Below the pieces are notes generated by a model. That model was not told the origin of the DNA. It was given only the letters and a program-made list of their open reading frames with translations, and did not search any database. Source: Thereva unica (taxonomy: Eukaryota > Arthropoda > Insecta > Diptera > Therevidae). From it: a stretch of DNA of 64,000 nt. A program made the position numbers and the translations under genes. The number at the start of each line of letters is the position of its first letter. Positions within the stretch are counted from its first letter, which is position 1. This document shows positions 20,865-31,400 of this stretch, in pieces. Location of the stretch: the NCBI GenBank assembly GCA_949987705.1, contig OX465281.1, positions 172,994,516-173,058,515 on the forward strand. The letters are read 5' to 3'.

Positions 20865-23800
20865 ATGGAAGGAATTAGGGGTCGAATTACATTTGCAAAG
20901 GAAAGAATTGAACGTTTCCTAGTGAATACAAATAAAACTGCAAAGGATCAGAGAGATGAAGAATTTCTCACCTCGCGCATACATCTACTCAAGTCCTATT
21001 GGTCTCAATTCATGACTGCGTATGAAGAATTTTACGAGAACTCTACGGCGGAAGCGTTAGCCAAAGACCCATATGTGACAGCAGATGCCTTCTCCGATGT
21101 CGAGTGTGTCTATATTTCAACATTACACTGGCTTAAAGATCACCTAGCTGCCTTTAGTCCAAAAACGTCAAACGACGATCATGAAGGTTCCTTATTACAC
21201 TCAACAGTTCACACACAGCCTTCCTCTACTCCACAACTCAAGTTGCCCAGGATACAATTGCCTTCATTCAGCGGCTCACATATTGACTGGCCATCCTTCC
21301 ATGACACCTTCGTGGCGTTGATACACAGCAACAATTCCTTGCCCGACGTTCAGAAGTTGCATTATTTAAAGTCCGCGATCACAGGAGAAGCAGCTAAGCT
21401 TTTGCGGCATTTCGCGACTACTGACGCCAATTATAAGTCAGCCTGGGAGCTCATTGTCAACAGATTTAAGAACACACGAGTCTTGGTTAATACCAACTTG
21501 AGATTGCTCATCGACCTTCCGCCTATGGTGAGGGAATCGTGTTCAGAACTACAGCGAGTGTTCGATACTTTCAAACAATCTGTTCGCGCCCTAGAGAACC
21601 TATCTCGACCTGTGCAACACTGGGACGATTGGTTAATCTACTTCTTATCCAACAAGCTTGATGCCACTACGCGCAAGGACTGGGAAACTTCCCTCAGTTC
21701 ATCAACGGATGTGCCAAGATTCAGCTCCCTAGCAGGATTCCTAGAACGGCGGTTACAAGCACTCAGTGCAATCAAGGACACTCAACCGCTACCGAACGCG
21801 GCGCCCGGACAGCGAAGCTTTTCGGGGCAGAAACTTCAACCATCTAGAAGACCAAGTACCCACACGCATCATTTGTCCACCAACCCTGCAAGTACCACAT
21901 CCTCATCATGTTTGAGTTGCAATGAAAAACATCATCTCCTGTTTTGCCCTCATTTTCGGTCAATGTCCATCGACCAAAGGATCGACCTTCTTCGACGGAA
22001 GCTGGCATGCAACAACTGTCTCCGGCCAAACCATATTGCAGCTTCCTGCCCGTCAACGAACAGGTGCAAGTTGTGTCATGAGAAGCACCACACGATGATC
22101 CACAAGCCTACTGAACCAAGTGAATCTACTACTCCCCAGAAGACCAACATGATCACAGTACCTGAAGCACCATGCCCTTCAACCAGCGCACATCTATCAC
22201 AGGACGGGCTCCGATTTTCGTCCGTACTGCTCCCGACAATACTCTTACAAGTCGAAGCGACAAATGGTCGACGTTTAACGGTGCGTGCTTTATTGGACCA
22301 AGGCTCAGAGTCAAGCTTTATTACATCATCTCTGGTCAATCTGTTAGGTCTACGAAAACAAAAAACTTGCATACCCGTGTTCGGAGTTATGAAATGTGAA
22401 GCAGGTACCGCTCACGCGTATGTGGACCATGACGTGATTTCTCTGCAAAATTCAGCGCATCGATTCTCAGTTCGATCATTAGTGATGCCATCTCTATCTC
22501 AACTCATACCCGGCTTCGCAGTTTCAAGGCAGGCTTGGCCACACCTCCTTAATTTGCCATTAGCTGATCCCAATTTTGATCAACCATCATCGATAGACCT
22601 TATTCTTGGAGTAGCGCCTCACGCGCAAATCATATTACCTGAAATACGCAAAGGTCCACCAGGTGCTCCAATTGCGCAGGATACACTTTTCGGATGGATA
22701 GTGTCAGGCGATGCTGATACTACTACAAACAGAGCGCCTTCTACAATGCGCGTGCACACCTCTACTTTAGAAGTTGACTCTCTACTCCGGCGATTTTGGG
22801 AACTACAAGAACCTCCTCAAGCCACTCGGTTAACTCCTGAGGAAATTCAGTGCGAAGGCCATTTCGATCAAACCCACTATAGAGATGCTCATGGCCGATA
22901 CGTTGTCTCCCTTCCTCTAAAGCTACCTGCTAGTTCGTTGGGATCATCTCGTCAGGCTGCCATGTCGGCACTTTTACGTATGCAACGGAGATTAACACGC
23001 GATCCCGAACTACTCAGTTTGTACTCATCGTTTATGACAGAATATGAAACTCTAAATCACATGGAGGAAATTACAGAAGAAGCCACTGTGGAACCCGTCT
23101 ACTATCTACCACATCATGCGGTGTTGAAGCCAAGTAGCACTACTACTAAGCTCAGGGTGGTATTCAATGCATCGCAACAATCGACATCACATCTATCGTT
23201 AAACGACATACTTCACGTGGGGCCGAAGCTTCAAAACGATGTAATTGCGGTCATTCTGAAATGGCGACTCTATCCTCACGTACTTACTGGAGATGTCGAA
23301 AAAATGTATCGGCAAATACGCGTTGAAAAAGCCGATACCCAACTACAACGGATCCTTTGGTCCCCCTCCAGTGAGCATCCAGTCAAGTGCTATCGTCTAC
23401 TAACCGTCACTTACGGAACAGCTTGTGCGCCCTATTTAGCCTGCAAAACTCTCCAACAACTTGCACATGACTACACTACAGAACATCCAGCGGCTTCCAA
23501 AATAATCACTGAAAATTTCTATGTCGACGACGCACTGTTTGGCGCATACGATGAGGAGACTGCGATAGGACTTCGCGACGACCTCTGCTTACTACTGAAG
23601 AAAGGCGGCTTCAAATTGCGCAAATGGCTAGCCAACTCACCGACTCTGCTAGCAGGCATTTCGGAGGAAGACCGAGCTCACTCATCACTTTCTCTTAAGG
23701 TCGTCAAGGACGTCTCAATTAAAACACTGGGCATCACATGGAACCCAACATCAGATGAATTCAGCTTCAGCATAAGTCTAGCTGACTCACCCACATCAAC

Positions 23801-24617
23801 TAAACGGTCGGTGTTAGCAGATATTAGCAGGCTATACGACCCTCTTGGATGGCTATCTCCAATTACAATCACTGCAAAAATCTTTTTGCAACAACTCTGG
23901 TTGGCCACATTGGACTGGGATGATCCATTGCCATCAAATCTCCATCAGCAATGGATGAAATATAAACTGGACTTAAAGTGTCTACCTCATCTTCGAATCA
24001 ATCGCTGGGTTGGGACCACCGCCAAACCGCTTGGGATCGAACTTCACGGCTTCAGCGATGCTTCACTCGCAGCTTACGGCGCCGCAGTATATTTGCGAGT
24101 CATCCACGATTTGGACACATTCCAGGTCACGTTACTTACATCAAAAACTCGTGTCAGCCCTCTCAAAACCATTTCGTTGCCCAGACTGGAGCTATGTGGG
24201 GCAGCCCTACTTGCTGAATTAGTGCTTTACGTCAAAACAACTCTAAACTTCGACAAGATTCCCGTACACTTGTGGTCAGACTCCACCGTCGTCCTCGAAT
24301 GGTTGCGCGAACACCCATCAAAATGGAAGGTGTTTGTGGCCAATCGTGTTGCTCTTATACACGAGAAGGTACCCAACGCAACTTGGCATCACGTTCAATC
24401 AGCAGACAACCCTTCTGACTGCATCACCAGGGGAATAGCAGTGGCAGCCCTTAAGGATTATTCATTATGGTGGTTTGGCCCACCATGGCTAAGCCAAAGT
24501 TCAACATCATGGCCGCCTCGTTATGACCGTTGCAAAGGCAATTCACAATCACATGAACTTGAAAGGAACCCGAGCCACATATGTACATACCCATGTCTCC
24601 ATGTCTGTATCTACTGA
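20865..24617 (+). CDS. BEL1 Gag-Pol: gag, protease, RT, RNase H
   Basis: ATG 20865 (AAATTATGG) opens 1250 codons. Domains: gag with the DUF1759-type block (LPSFSGSHIDWPSFHDTF, about residue 130) and three Cys/His knuckles (CLSCNEKHHLLFC, CNNCLRPNHIAASC, CKLCHEKHHTMIH, about 350-415); retroviral-type aspartic protease of BEL form (ALLDQGSESSFI, about 475); reverse transcriptase (LTGDVEKMYRQIRVEK about 810, and FYVDDALFG about 885 with the YVDD catalytic box); Pao-type RNase H (GFSDASLAAYGAAVYL, LPRLELCGAALLAEL, LWSDSTVVLEWL). The frame is lost after WWFGPPWL, before integrase, by a one-base-type shift; the last ~35 residues are out of homology. Confidence 0.95.
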   Translation: MEGIRGRITFAKERIERFLVNTNKTAKDQRDEEFLTSRIHLLKSYWSQFMTAYEEFYENSTAEALAKDPYVTADAFSDVECVYISTLHWLKDHLAAFSPKTSNDDHEGSLLHSTVHTQPSSTPQLKLPRIQLPSFSGSHIDWPSFHDTFVALIHSNNSLPDVQKLHYLKSAITGEAAKLLRHFATTDANYKSAWELIVNRFKNTRVLVNTNLRLLIDLPPMVRESCSELQRVFDTFKQSVRALENLSRPVQHWDDWLIYFLSNKLDATTRKDWETSLSSSTDVPRFSSLAGFLERRLQALSAIKDTQPLPNAAPGQRSFSGQKLQPSRRPSTHTHHLSTNPASTTSSSCLSCNEKHHLLFCPHFRSMSIDQRIDLLRRKLACNNCLRPNHIAASCPSTNRCKLCHEKHHTMIHKPTEPSESTTPQKTNMITVPEAPCPSTSAHLSQDGLRFSSVLLPTILLQVEATNGRRLTVRALLDQGSESSFITSSLVNLLGLRKQKTCIPVFGVMKCEAGTAHAYVDHDVISLQNSAHRFSVRSLVMPSLSQLIPGFAVSRQAWPHLLNLPLADPNFDQPSSIDLILGVAPHAQIILPEIRKGPPGAPIAQDTLFGWIVSGDADTTTNRAPSTMRVHTSTLEVDSLLRRFWELQEPPQATRLTPEEIQCEGHFDQTHYRDAHGRYVVSLPLKLPASSLGSSRQAAMSALLRMQRRLTRDPELLSLYSSFMTEYETLNHMEEITEEATVEPVYYLPHHAVLKPSSTTTKLRVVFNASQQSTSHLSLNDILHVGPKLQNDVIAVILKWRLYPHVLTGDVEKMYRQIRVEKADTQLQRILWSPSSEHPVKCYRLLTVTYGTACAPYLACKTLQQLAHDYTTEHPAASKIITENFYVDDALFGAYDEETAIGLRDDLCLLLKKGGFKLRKWLANSPTLLAGISEEDRAHSSLSLKVVKDVSIKTLGITWNPTSDEFSFSISLADSPTSTKRSVLADISRLYDPLGWLSPITITAKIFLQQLWLATLDWDDPLPSNLHQQWMKYKLDLKCLPHLRINRWVGTTAKPLGIELHGFSDASLAAYGAAVYLRVIHDLDTFQVTLLTSKTRVSPLKTISLPRLELCGAALLAELVLYVKTTLNFDKIPVHLWSDSTVVLEWLREHPSKWKVFVANRVALIHEKVPNATWHHVQSADNPSDCITRGIAVAALKDYSLWWFGPPWLSQSSTSWPPRYDRCKGNSQSHELERNPSHICTYPCLHVCIY

Positions 24618-26125
24618 CTTCAGCTCCCAACCTACTTAAGACATTCTCAACATTAAAGAAGCTCATGAGAGTAACAGGATATATTCTTCGGTTCGTACAT
24701 AACTGCAGGAAAAAGGCAAACAAGCAAACTGGCGTGCTCACGCTCGAGGAACTTGACAAGGCCCTCACTCTATGGCTCAAGATAGTCCAATACGCAGCAT
24801 TTCCGCACGAAGTAACCAGTCTCAAAGCCAAGAAATTACTTCCAACGAATAGCAAATTACGAAGCGTGAATCCATTCCTTGATGCTAACGACGTGTTACG
24901 AGTGGGTGGACGGTTGAGGCATGCGCTCATCGCTTACAATGAAAAGTTCCCAGTCATTCTTCCCAAGGGAGACCTCTTCACAACACTTATTATACAGCAG
25001 TCTCACCTAAAAACACTTCACGGAGGAGTACAGGCAACTCTCCACCATATTCGTAGTAATTACTGGATCCTCCGAGGGCGCAACATGGTGCGCCATGTAG
25101 TAAAAACCTGTGTGGTTTGTTGTCGGTACACGGCAGCCCCAAGAACTCAGCTGATGGGAGATCTTCCAGCAGATCGCTTGCGCCCGACGAAGCCTTTTCT
25201 GCATAGTGGCATCGATTACGCTGGTCCGTTCATCACCAAGTGGCTAAAGGGTCGAGGACACAAAACCACAAAAACTTATGTAGCACTTTTTGTCTGCCTG
25301 GCTACCCGCGCCATCCACTTGGAGTTGGTCCTAGATCTAACCAGTGCAGCTTTCATCGCAGCATTTCGCCGTTTCGTCAGCCGTCGAGGACGATGTGCCA
25401 AACTATATAGCGACAACGCTGGAACCTTCGTAGCTGCAGACAAGGAGTTATCACACCACCTCCGTCAACTTACCTCTAACCTATCGGACATTCCACAAAA
25501 GCTCATAAACGAAGGGACAGAGTGGCATTTTATCCCCCCCGCATCGCCTCACTTCGGTGGAATCTGGGAAGCCGGCGTGAAAGCCTTCAAACACCATTTC
25601 CGTCGCATTGTGGGCTCTCACACCTTAACTCTTGAAGAGATGTTAACACTACTGGCGCAAATTGAAGCGTGCCTCAATTCCAGGCCCTTGAATTCCCTAA
25701 GCGATGATCCTGAGGACCTGACTATACTAACACCAGGCCATTTCTTAGTAGGCGAACCACTTTTAGCAGTGCCAACTCCGAGCACACTGGACACTTCCTT
25801 GAATAGGCTCACTCGCTGGCAGCTAACCCAACACCTTCACGAACAGCTGTGGCATCGTTGGAGACATGAATACATCCACACCATGCAGGCGCGCAACAAA
25901 TGGCAACGACCTCAAGATCCTGTCAGAGTCAACGATTTGGTCGTCATCAAAGAAGACAACCTGCCTCCATCCAAGTGGCTTCTCGGTCGCATCACCCAGC
26001 TACATCCAGGCATCGACGGTCACGTCCGTGTGGCGACTATTCGCCACAAGTCTGGGCACTTCAGACGAGCTATTACAAAACTATGTGTACTCTCCGTCCA
26101 CGAAACTAACAACCAACTTCATTAA
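24581..26125 (+). CDS. BEL1 integrase (separate frame)
   Basis: Homology starts near 24640 (LLKTFSTLKKLMRVTGYILR). It contains the zinc region (HLKTLHGG... CVVCCRY, about 25000-25130), the DDE core (GIDYAGPF first Asp, LYSDNAGTF second Asp, PHFGGIWEAGVKAFK with Glu) and the BEL/Pao C-terminal domain (VNDLVVIKEDNLPPSKWLLGRI). No lesion was seen inside. It overlaps the upstream frame by 37 nt in a different phase; BEL/Pao elements normally have one continuous frame, so this is probably a single indel between 24555 and 24617 or a sequence error. The first ATG of this frame is not a conserved start. Confidence 0.93.
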   Translation: MYIPMSPCLYLLTSAPNLLKTFSTLKKLMRVTGYILRFVHNCRKKANKQTGVLTLEELDKALTLWLKIVQYAAFPHEVTSLKAKKLLPTNSKLRSVNPFLDANDVLRVGGRLRHALIAYNEKFPVILPKGDLFTTLIIQQSHLKTLHGGVQATLHHIRSNYWILRGRNMVRHVVKTCVVCCRYTAAPRTQLMGDLPADRLRPTKPFLHSGIDYAGPFITKWLKGRGHKTTKTYVALFVCLATRAIHLELVLDLTSAAFIAAFRRFVSRRGRCAKLYSDNAGTFVAADKELSHHLRQLTSNLSDIPQKLINEGTEWHFIPPASPHFGGIWEAGVKAFKHHFRRIVGSHTLTLEEMLTLLAQIEACLNSRPLNSLSDDPEDLTILTPGHFLVGEPLLAVPTPSTLDTSLNRLTRWQLTQHLHEQLWHRWRHEYIHTMQARNKWQRPQDPVRVNDLVVIKEDNLPPSKWLLGRITQLHPGIDGHVRVATIRHKSGHFRRAITKLCVLSVHETNNQLH

Positions 26126-26290
26126 CACAATTTACCTATACTGTTAACAACATAATCTACACTTTACTTACTTTCCCACAGGTTGTAATCATCCCTCATT
26201 CGTTCACGGCGGGCGGATTTCCATCAACGCTGTTCACCTGCACACCTATGTCATCCACTGGAATCGTGCTTCCACACGAGACGGGCGGAA

Positions 26291-26595
26291 TGTTAAGGAA
26301 AATTCACATCTTGCAACACCAGAGGTCCAGATGTGGGATGCAGCTACTGATATTGCTTTGTAAGCAAAAGCAGCGGTACCTAAAGCTGATGCCTTGACCT
26401 CTAAAAACTTATCATCTGCTGTGAGGAGTCAGTGCTTAATACTCTGGGTCAGAGACCAGATCTCGACCAATTTATCAAACTTTACTTTCTTTGTCCCCAG
26501 TGGACGCATGTAAATCGAATGTGAAATCTTGTGTTAGTTAATCATCAAAAACATTAAACTATTATAACGTAAACTGCGCGTTTTAATTATTAACA
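26291..26595 (+). repeat. BEL1 3' LTR (305 bp)
   Basis: Same sequence and length as the 5' LTR. It is preceded by a purine-rich run (GAGACGGGCGGAA, 26278-26290) that is the probable polypurine tract. Confidence 0.95.
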
Positions 26596-27246
26596 GGTAC
26601 CACTTGTCAAGTCTTCAATATCCACGGAACTTCGACAAATATATGTTTGTGGCTGCTTTCTCCTTAGATAATTATGCAAATAGCAGCATGCTAATACAAT
26701 TATTTGAGCTTTAGAAGGAGATAGATTAATAGGTCTCTGAAATATACCGAATCTGGAAACCAATATTCCAAAAGCATTTTCTACAATGCGGCGAGCACGG
26801 CTTAGCCGATAATTAAAAATGCGCTGCTCCTTAGTTAAACCGGTTTGCCCGTAAGGTTTCATAAAATTGTTTGTCAATGCAAACGCGTCATCCCCCACGA
26901 AAACGTATGGTACTTCCTTGTCGCTATTTGGTAATAAACTTGGATCCGGGATTTGAAGAAGGTCATTCGATAATGCTTGTCCAAATTCAGTATGGGCCAA
27001 AACACCTCCGTCTGATATTCTACCGTTAATACCAGCGTCCACCATAATAAATTCATAGTTTGAATTCACAACAGCCATTAATACAATACTACAAAACTTT
27101 TTGTAATTGTAGTAGTATGAGCCTGAATTAGGGGGTTTCTTTATTGCCACGTGCTTTCCATCTACTGCTCCTAGGCAATTCGGGAAATTCCATTGGTTGT
27201 TGAATCCTTCTGCAATAAGTTCCCATTCAGCTTGTGTCTTTGGTAT
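26596..27246 (-). CDS. HARBI1-type transposase, exon 2 (portion 5' of BEL1)
   Basis: Acceptor TTATGTTACAG precedes 27246. The DDE nuclease is here: CLGAVDGKHVAI (first Asp), VFVGDDAFAL (second Asp) and RRIVENAFGILVSRF (Glu), with AGINGRISDGGV between them, so the catalytic triad is intact. The frame meets the BEL1 insertion at the GGTAC duplication (26596-26600) and, if that insert is disregarded, continues at 19202 in the same frame. Confidence 0.9.
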
Positions 27247-27308
27247 CTGTAACATAAATCATTTATTATAATTTATCACAGTTGTTGATTATTTTTTTGA
27301 TTTTTTAG

Positions 27309-27769
27309 CACGGTCCACCGAAAAAGAAGTTAAAAAGAAAGGAAGATTCACAGGATGATAGAAATAAGTTGATATCACTGGCATGCCAACGCCTCCAGCA
27401 GCCGGAAAGTGAATATGAAAAACTCGCCCACACATGGGCTGCAGAACTTCAAAAAATGGAACCGTTGCAACAAGTCTTTTCAAAAAAAGCCATAAAGATG
27501 TTTTATTTGAGGGCCAAATGGGCACTCTTGGAAGGGATTCTGTGCAAATTAATAACAATAGATTTTTGACGCCATCACGCACATCTACTCCATTCAGTCC
27601 GCCACCATCAAGCCTGACTTATGCTTCAGCACCAAGCCCTGTGACGTATCAAATTGAAACACTACCACAAAATATAAAGGTCGTTGAAATAAATGATGAA
27701 GAATTACAAACATATTCTGGTGGACCCGCGCATTCTAGTGCAGCAGATTTGTTTTCACAATTTAATTAA
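27309..27769 (+). pseudogene. Harbinger MADF/BESS protein, exon 2 (one frameshift)
   Basis: A TTTTTTAG acceptor at 27308 opens CAC GGT CCA CCG in the phase left by exon 1. It encodes a basic nuclear-localisation-like stretch (GPPKKKLKRKED), a helical segment, and a BESS motif (MEPLQQVFSKKAI... then VLFEGQMGTL), then a Ser/Pro-rich tail ending in a stop at 27767. The exon is 461 nt, one short of a multiple of three: the frame changes within the BESS motif near 27495 (ATAAAGATG), so one base is missing. This gene is therefore probably non-functional in this copy, or the base is a sequence error. Confidence 0.75.
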
Positions 27770-27855
27770 ATTAAAGAACATAATTACATTAGAAATGGAG
27801 TCTCTATTATTATAATAAATGCAAAATTTGGATCTTATGTTTTATTTAACTTTAC

Positions 27856-28281
27856 CTTTATGCAATCTTTCAGACTTTTTATTATTGATGAACAAGTTTC
27901 CATAACAATAACGCCAATGGATTGTGGAGATATAGCACTCACGAATTTAAGGTCTTCGAAGGTGTTTCCCGTAGCCAAATAGCGCAGGGTTATTGACAAC
28001 CGCTGGTTTGGAGGAATAGCTTCTCGTAAATTTGTATTAAGTTTTACTATATGTGGAGTTACCATTTTTAGCAACTCATCAAATGTCAGAGAATTCATCC
28101 TCAGAAAGTTGTTAAAATCTGTAGGTTCACTTATTCTCAGATCATTCAACAAATTTTCATGAGTGTATTGCTCCCTCTTTTTGTACCACTCTTTTATCCA
28201 TCTTCGCCTTTTTTTCTTTTTTTCTTCCCCACACATTGTTAATGCGATAGCAACACAACTTGCTTCAATTTCACTCAACAT
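27856..28281 (-). CDS. HARBI1-type transposase, exon 1
   Basis: ATG at 28281 opens 142 codons: a basic region (EEKKKKRRRWIKEWYKKR) and the helix-turn-helix-like N-terminal part (FLRMNSLTFDELLKMVTPHI... IPPNQRLSITLRYLATGNTF), a typical HARBI1 start. A GTAAAG donor after AAG at 27856 is in phase 0, joining to ATA CCA AAG at 27246. Upstream codons in the same frame lack an ATG, which supports this start. The intron (27247-27855) contains exon 2 of the MADF gene on the other strand. Confidence 0.85.
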
Positions 28282-28414
28282 GTTTACTATTCGAAGGCTG
28301 ACGTGAACTGATTTATTGCACAATAATGTTGATAATCTGGGGCAAAGAAGGAAACCGTCAATATTTTCCTCAATATTATTTCACAATATTATTGATAGTC
28401 TAGGGGCCACTTTA

Positions 28415-31400
28415 ATCGCTTACGAATGACACAAGGTTGGATCGTAGATTTAATAAGTTGTCGAGCCCTCGGAATCCAGAACTTCTTCCTTAATTCCGCT
28501 AAAAGTAAATTAATACCAGCATGAAACATTCTTTGGTGAATCTCTCTGACGATAAGCTTGGCCAATGGACTTTGCCTCGGTATGATAATAGGATAATCAT
28601 CATCTAATCTCGTTCCAACACACAAAAATTTCGAGCTGTTGAGTATTGGATTTAACATCTTGACGCTAGAAGATTCGCTTATTGGTTTTCGCTTCGTTAA
28701 AGCTTCGAGTTCAGAAGAGTATTCTTGACGTTGTACCATCGCTATCCAGTATTTTTCCGCTATGCTTATTTCACAGGCAGTTAATTATATGTTTCGAATA
28801 GGGACCTTTCCTCGCTGTAGGATAAAACGCACGAAACGCATTACATATGCTGTTACTCTTAGAAGTTTGCTATACCGACTATAATTTTCCACAGCTAAAA
28901 TCGATGAACCTGGCGGTGGTGATTCAGTTGGAATTTCCTCTACTAATAAACATGTTAAATAAGATGACGCTTCAAGAATGTGATCCGTTGCTATATGTTC
29001 GTAATGGTCACTATTATTCTCCACTAACCATTCAGGTCCATTGAGCCAGGTGTAAGAATTCGCTAACTTCGTTCCAGAAAGTCCTCTCGTTAATAGGTCT
29101 GCTGGATTCCGTTCACTAGCACAGTGCCTCCAATTCTGAGGTTCTGAGTTTTTTCTTATTTCCTGAACACGATGAGCTACAAAGGGTTTCCATCTACGAT
29201 AATCACCATTTATCCATGAAAGCGCTATTTTCGAGTCAGACCAAAATATGACGGAATCAAACTTCATCCGGAAATTTTTTTTCAAATACACACACAGGCG
29301 AACAGCTATTAGTGCAGCAGTTAACTCCAACTTAGGTAATGTCAACTCTGATAACCCATTCTCCTTTAAAGGCGCTATTCGATTTTTTGAACATAAATAT
29401 CTTACTTCGCACTTCTCGTAAATATCAAAACATTTTACGTACGCTACTGCTCCATACGCTTGAGTACTTGCATCTGCAAATATGTGTAGCTCACTTATAT
29501 GAGGTTGACTAGTGGCCAGGATGCTTCTAGGAATCGCTAATGCACTTAAACAGGGTAGTTCCTTTACGGAAGTTATCCATGATTTCTGAAGATTGTCAGG
29601 CAATACTGCATCCCAGTCTAGTTTCCGCTTCCAAGAACTCTGAAATAAAAGTTTAAGTTTCACTACATACGGACCCAACATCCCAAAGGGATCATAAATT
29701 CTAGATATTAGACTAAGCACATCCCTTTTTGTAGCATTCGTTAGTGGTAGAGAAGATATTACCGCTTCTATATCTATCATTAATTCGTCGCTCACCGTAT
29801 ACCAACGCAGTCCCAGAATCTTTTGCATCTCTGGGCGATTTGGATCAGGATTTAAGTTTGCCTTCACTTGCTGGCTATTACAATTCCATTTTCGAAGGCG
29901 CATAGAGGCGCGCTACATGATACTAGTCGACTCTTGATAAAGTTTCGTAGCCAACAACTCGTCGTCAACACTTATAGTCAAATCGTCCATATAAAACGAT
30001 TTTTCCAAATATGAGCAAGTTTCAGGGAAGTTAGTTTTCTCCTCACTTACGTGTCGGCGAATAGTAGCACCTAGCAAAAATGGGCTACAGGTAATTCCAA
30101 AAGTCACTCGAGTCATCCTAAATTCTTTCCATGTAGGGAGATTGTTATAGTCCTTAATTTTACTGCCAAACCAAAAAAATCGGTGAGTATCACGGTCTTC
30201 CTCCGCTAATTCAATTTGTAGGAAGGCCTTCTCGATATCTGCTACCAAACCAATTTTCCCAAGTCTAAAATTTAGAAGAACTTCTAATACATCTGGTAAT
30301 AGATTGTATCCAGGAGAGAGTAAACTATTTAATGAAGCGTTGTTTCCCTGATGAGCTGATGCGTCAAATACAATTCGCAATTTTGAGGTAGACTTGTCTT
30401 CGCGATATACAGCTCGATGTGGAAGGTAATATATTCTCGACGGCACGTCTTTTCCATCATAATTCACTTCTTCAGCAATACCACCAGCAATTAATTCTTC
30501 CATGGCTTTTTCGTATTCTAAAAGTCGCTGAGGCTCACGTAGTAGCTTACGAATCAAACTGCCAAATCGTTTTTGCGCTCCTTCGCGAAAATTATCAAGC
30601 ACTGTCTGCTCATCTCGCCACAGTAAGTGAACATAATAACGTTCACCATTTTTACAAACATATTTATTAAAATCTTCTTCAATTACCGCTTTTAAAGAAT
30701 CTTCATTCGAAATACCAATCGTATCTAAATCCCACAAGTAACTCTCCTTGAAATGTTCCGTTGCATATGCGTGTAAAACAACAGTTGAGAAGCAAGAATA
30801 TTTCACAGGTGATTCTGACGACACTGGTCCTTGAATTGTCCAACCAAATACTGTGTTGACAGCTGCCAAATTCGGAGATAATTTCTCGTATTCACCTGTA
30901 ATGACATTCCAAACGTTATCAGAGCCAATAAGAATGCTGATACCTTCGGTCAATTCTTCTCCATTCAAATTGACGTCTGCTAAAGAGAATTTTAAAAAGT
31001 CTGCATGATCAGACGGTGGGGGTGCAAGAAGATCGTTGCAAATTTCCTGAACTTCTAATGCAACTACATTTATGAACCTGTCATTATATTGGCTTTTCAA
31101 AGTGAAGCTAACCAAATTGCATTTTTGTGTAGGTAATGGTTTCTTGCTGCCGAAGGTGGAAATTCTTATTGTTTGTTCACCCACTATGGGCAAATTGAAC
31201 TTTCGAGCTATGCTTTGCTTAATATATGTCCTTTGACTGCCACCATCTATTATTAATCGTACCAGAGAACTCAACGATTGGCTAGGAGTAGATATGTAGG
31301 CACAAGCTGTCTGTAAGTACACATTATATGAATTGGAACTATTATTTGAATATAAATTAAAAGTATGCTTAGAGCTGCCTGCAACAGCTGACGATTCTGA

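Larger units (their letters stand above)
19208..26595 (+). mobile_element. BEL/Pao retrotransposon 'BEL1'
   Basis: Full-length element of 7388 bp with 305-bp LTRs, flanked by GGTAC on both sides (19203-19207, 26596-26600), inserted in the Harbinger transposase exon. It contains a primer-binding site, a 1.35-kb leader, gag-pol, and a purine run before the 3' LTR. The two LTRs read identical along their whole length, so it is the youngest insertion in the nest. A single frameshift near 24.6 kb separates RNase H from integrase. Confidence 0.97.
17792..28411. mobile_element. PIF/Harbinger DNA transposon (with BEL1 nested inside)
   Basis: Terminal inverted repeats start AGGGGTCCCTAGACTATCAA on the left and AGTGGCCCCTAGACTATCAA on the right (reverse complement), continuing through AATATTGTG. 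TTA flanks both ends (17789-17791 and 28412-28414), the standard PIF/Harbinger target duplication. It encodes a HARBI1-type transposase (minus) and a MADF/BESS protein (plus). Subtracting BEL1 gives about 3.2 kb, the usual size. It inserted into the integrase frame of Pao2. Confidence 0.95.

Noticed and set aside
21844..22372. Minus-strand frames inside BEL1 gag-pol
   Set aside because: They are shadows of the well-supported plus-strand polyprotein.
24581..24617. Programmed frameshift site in BEL1
   Set aside because: No heptamer slippery sequence is apparent and the family normally uses one frame; recorded only as a finding to be checked.
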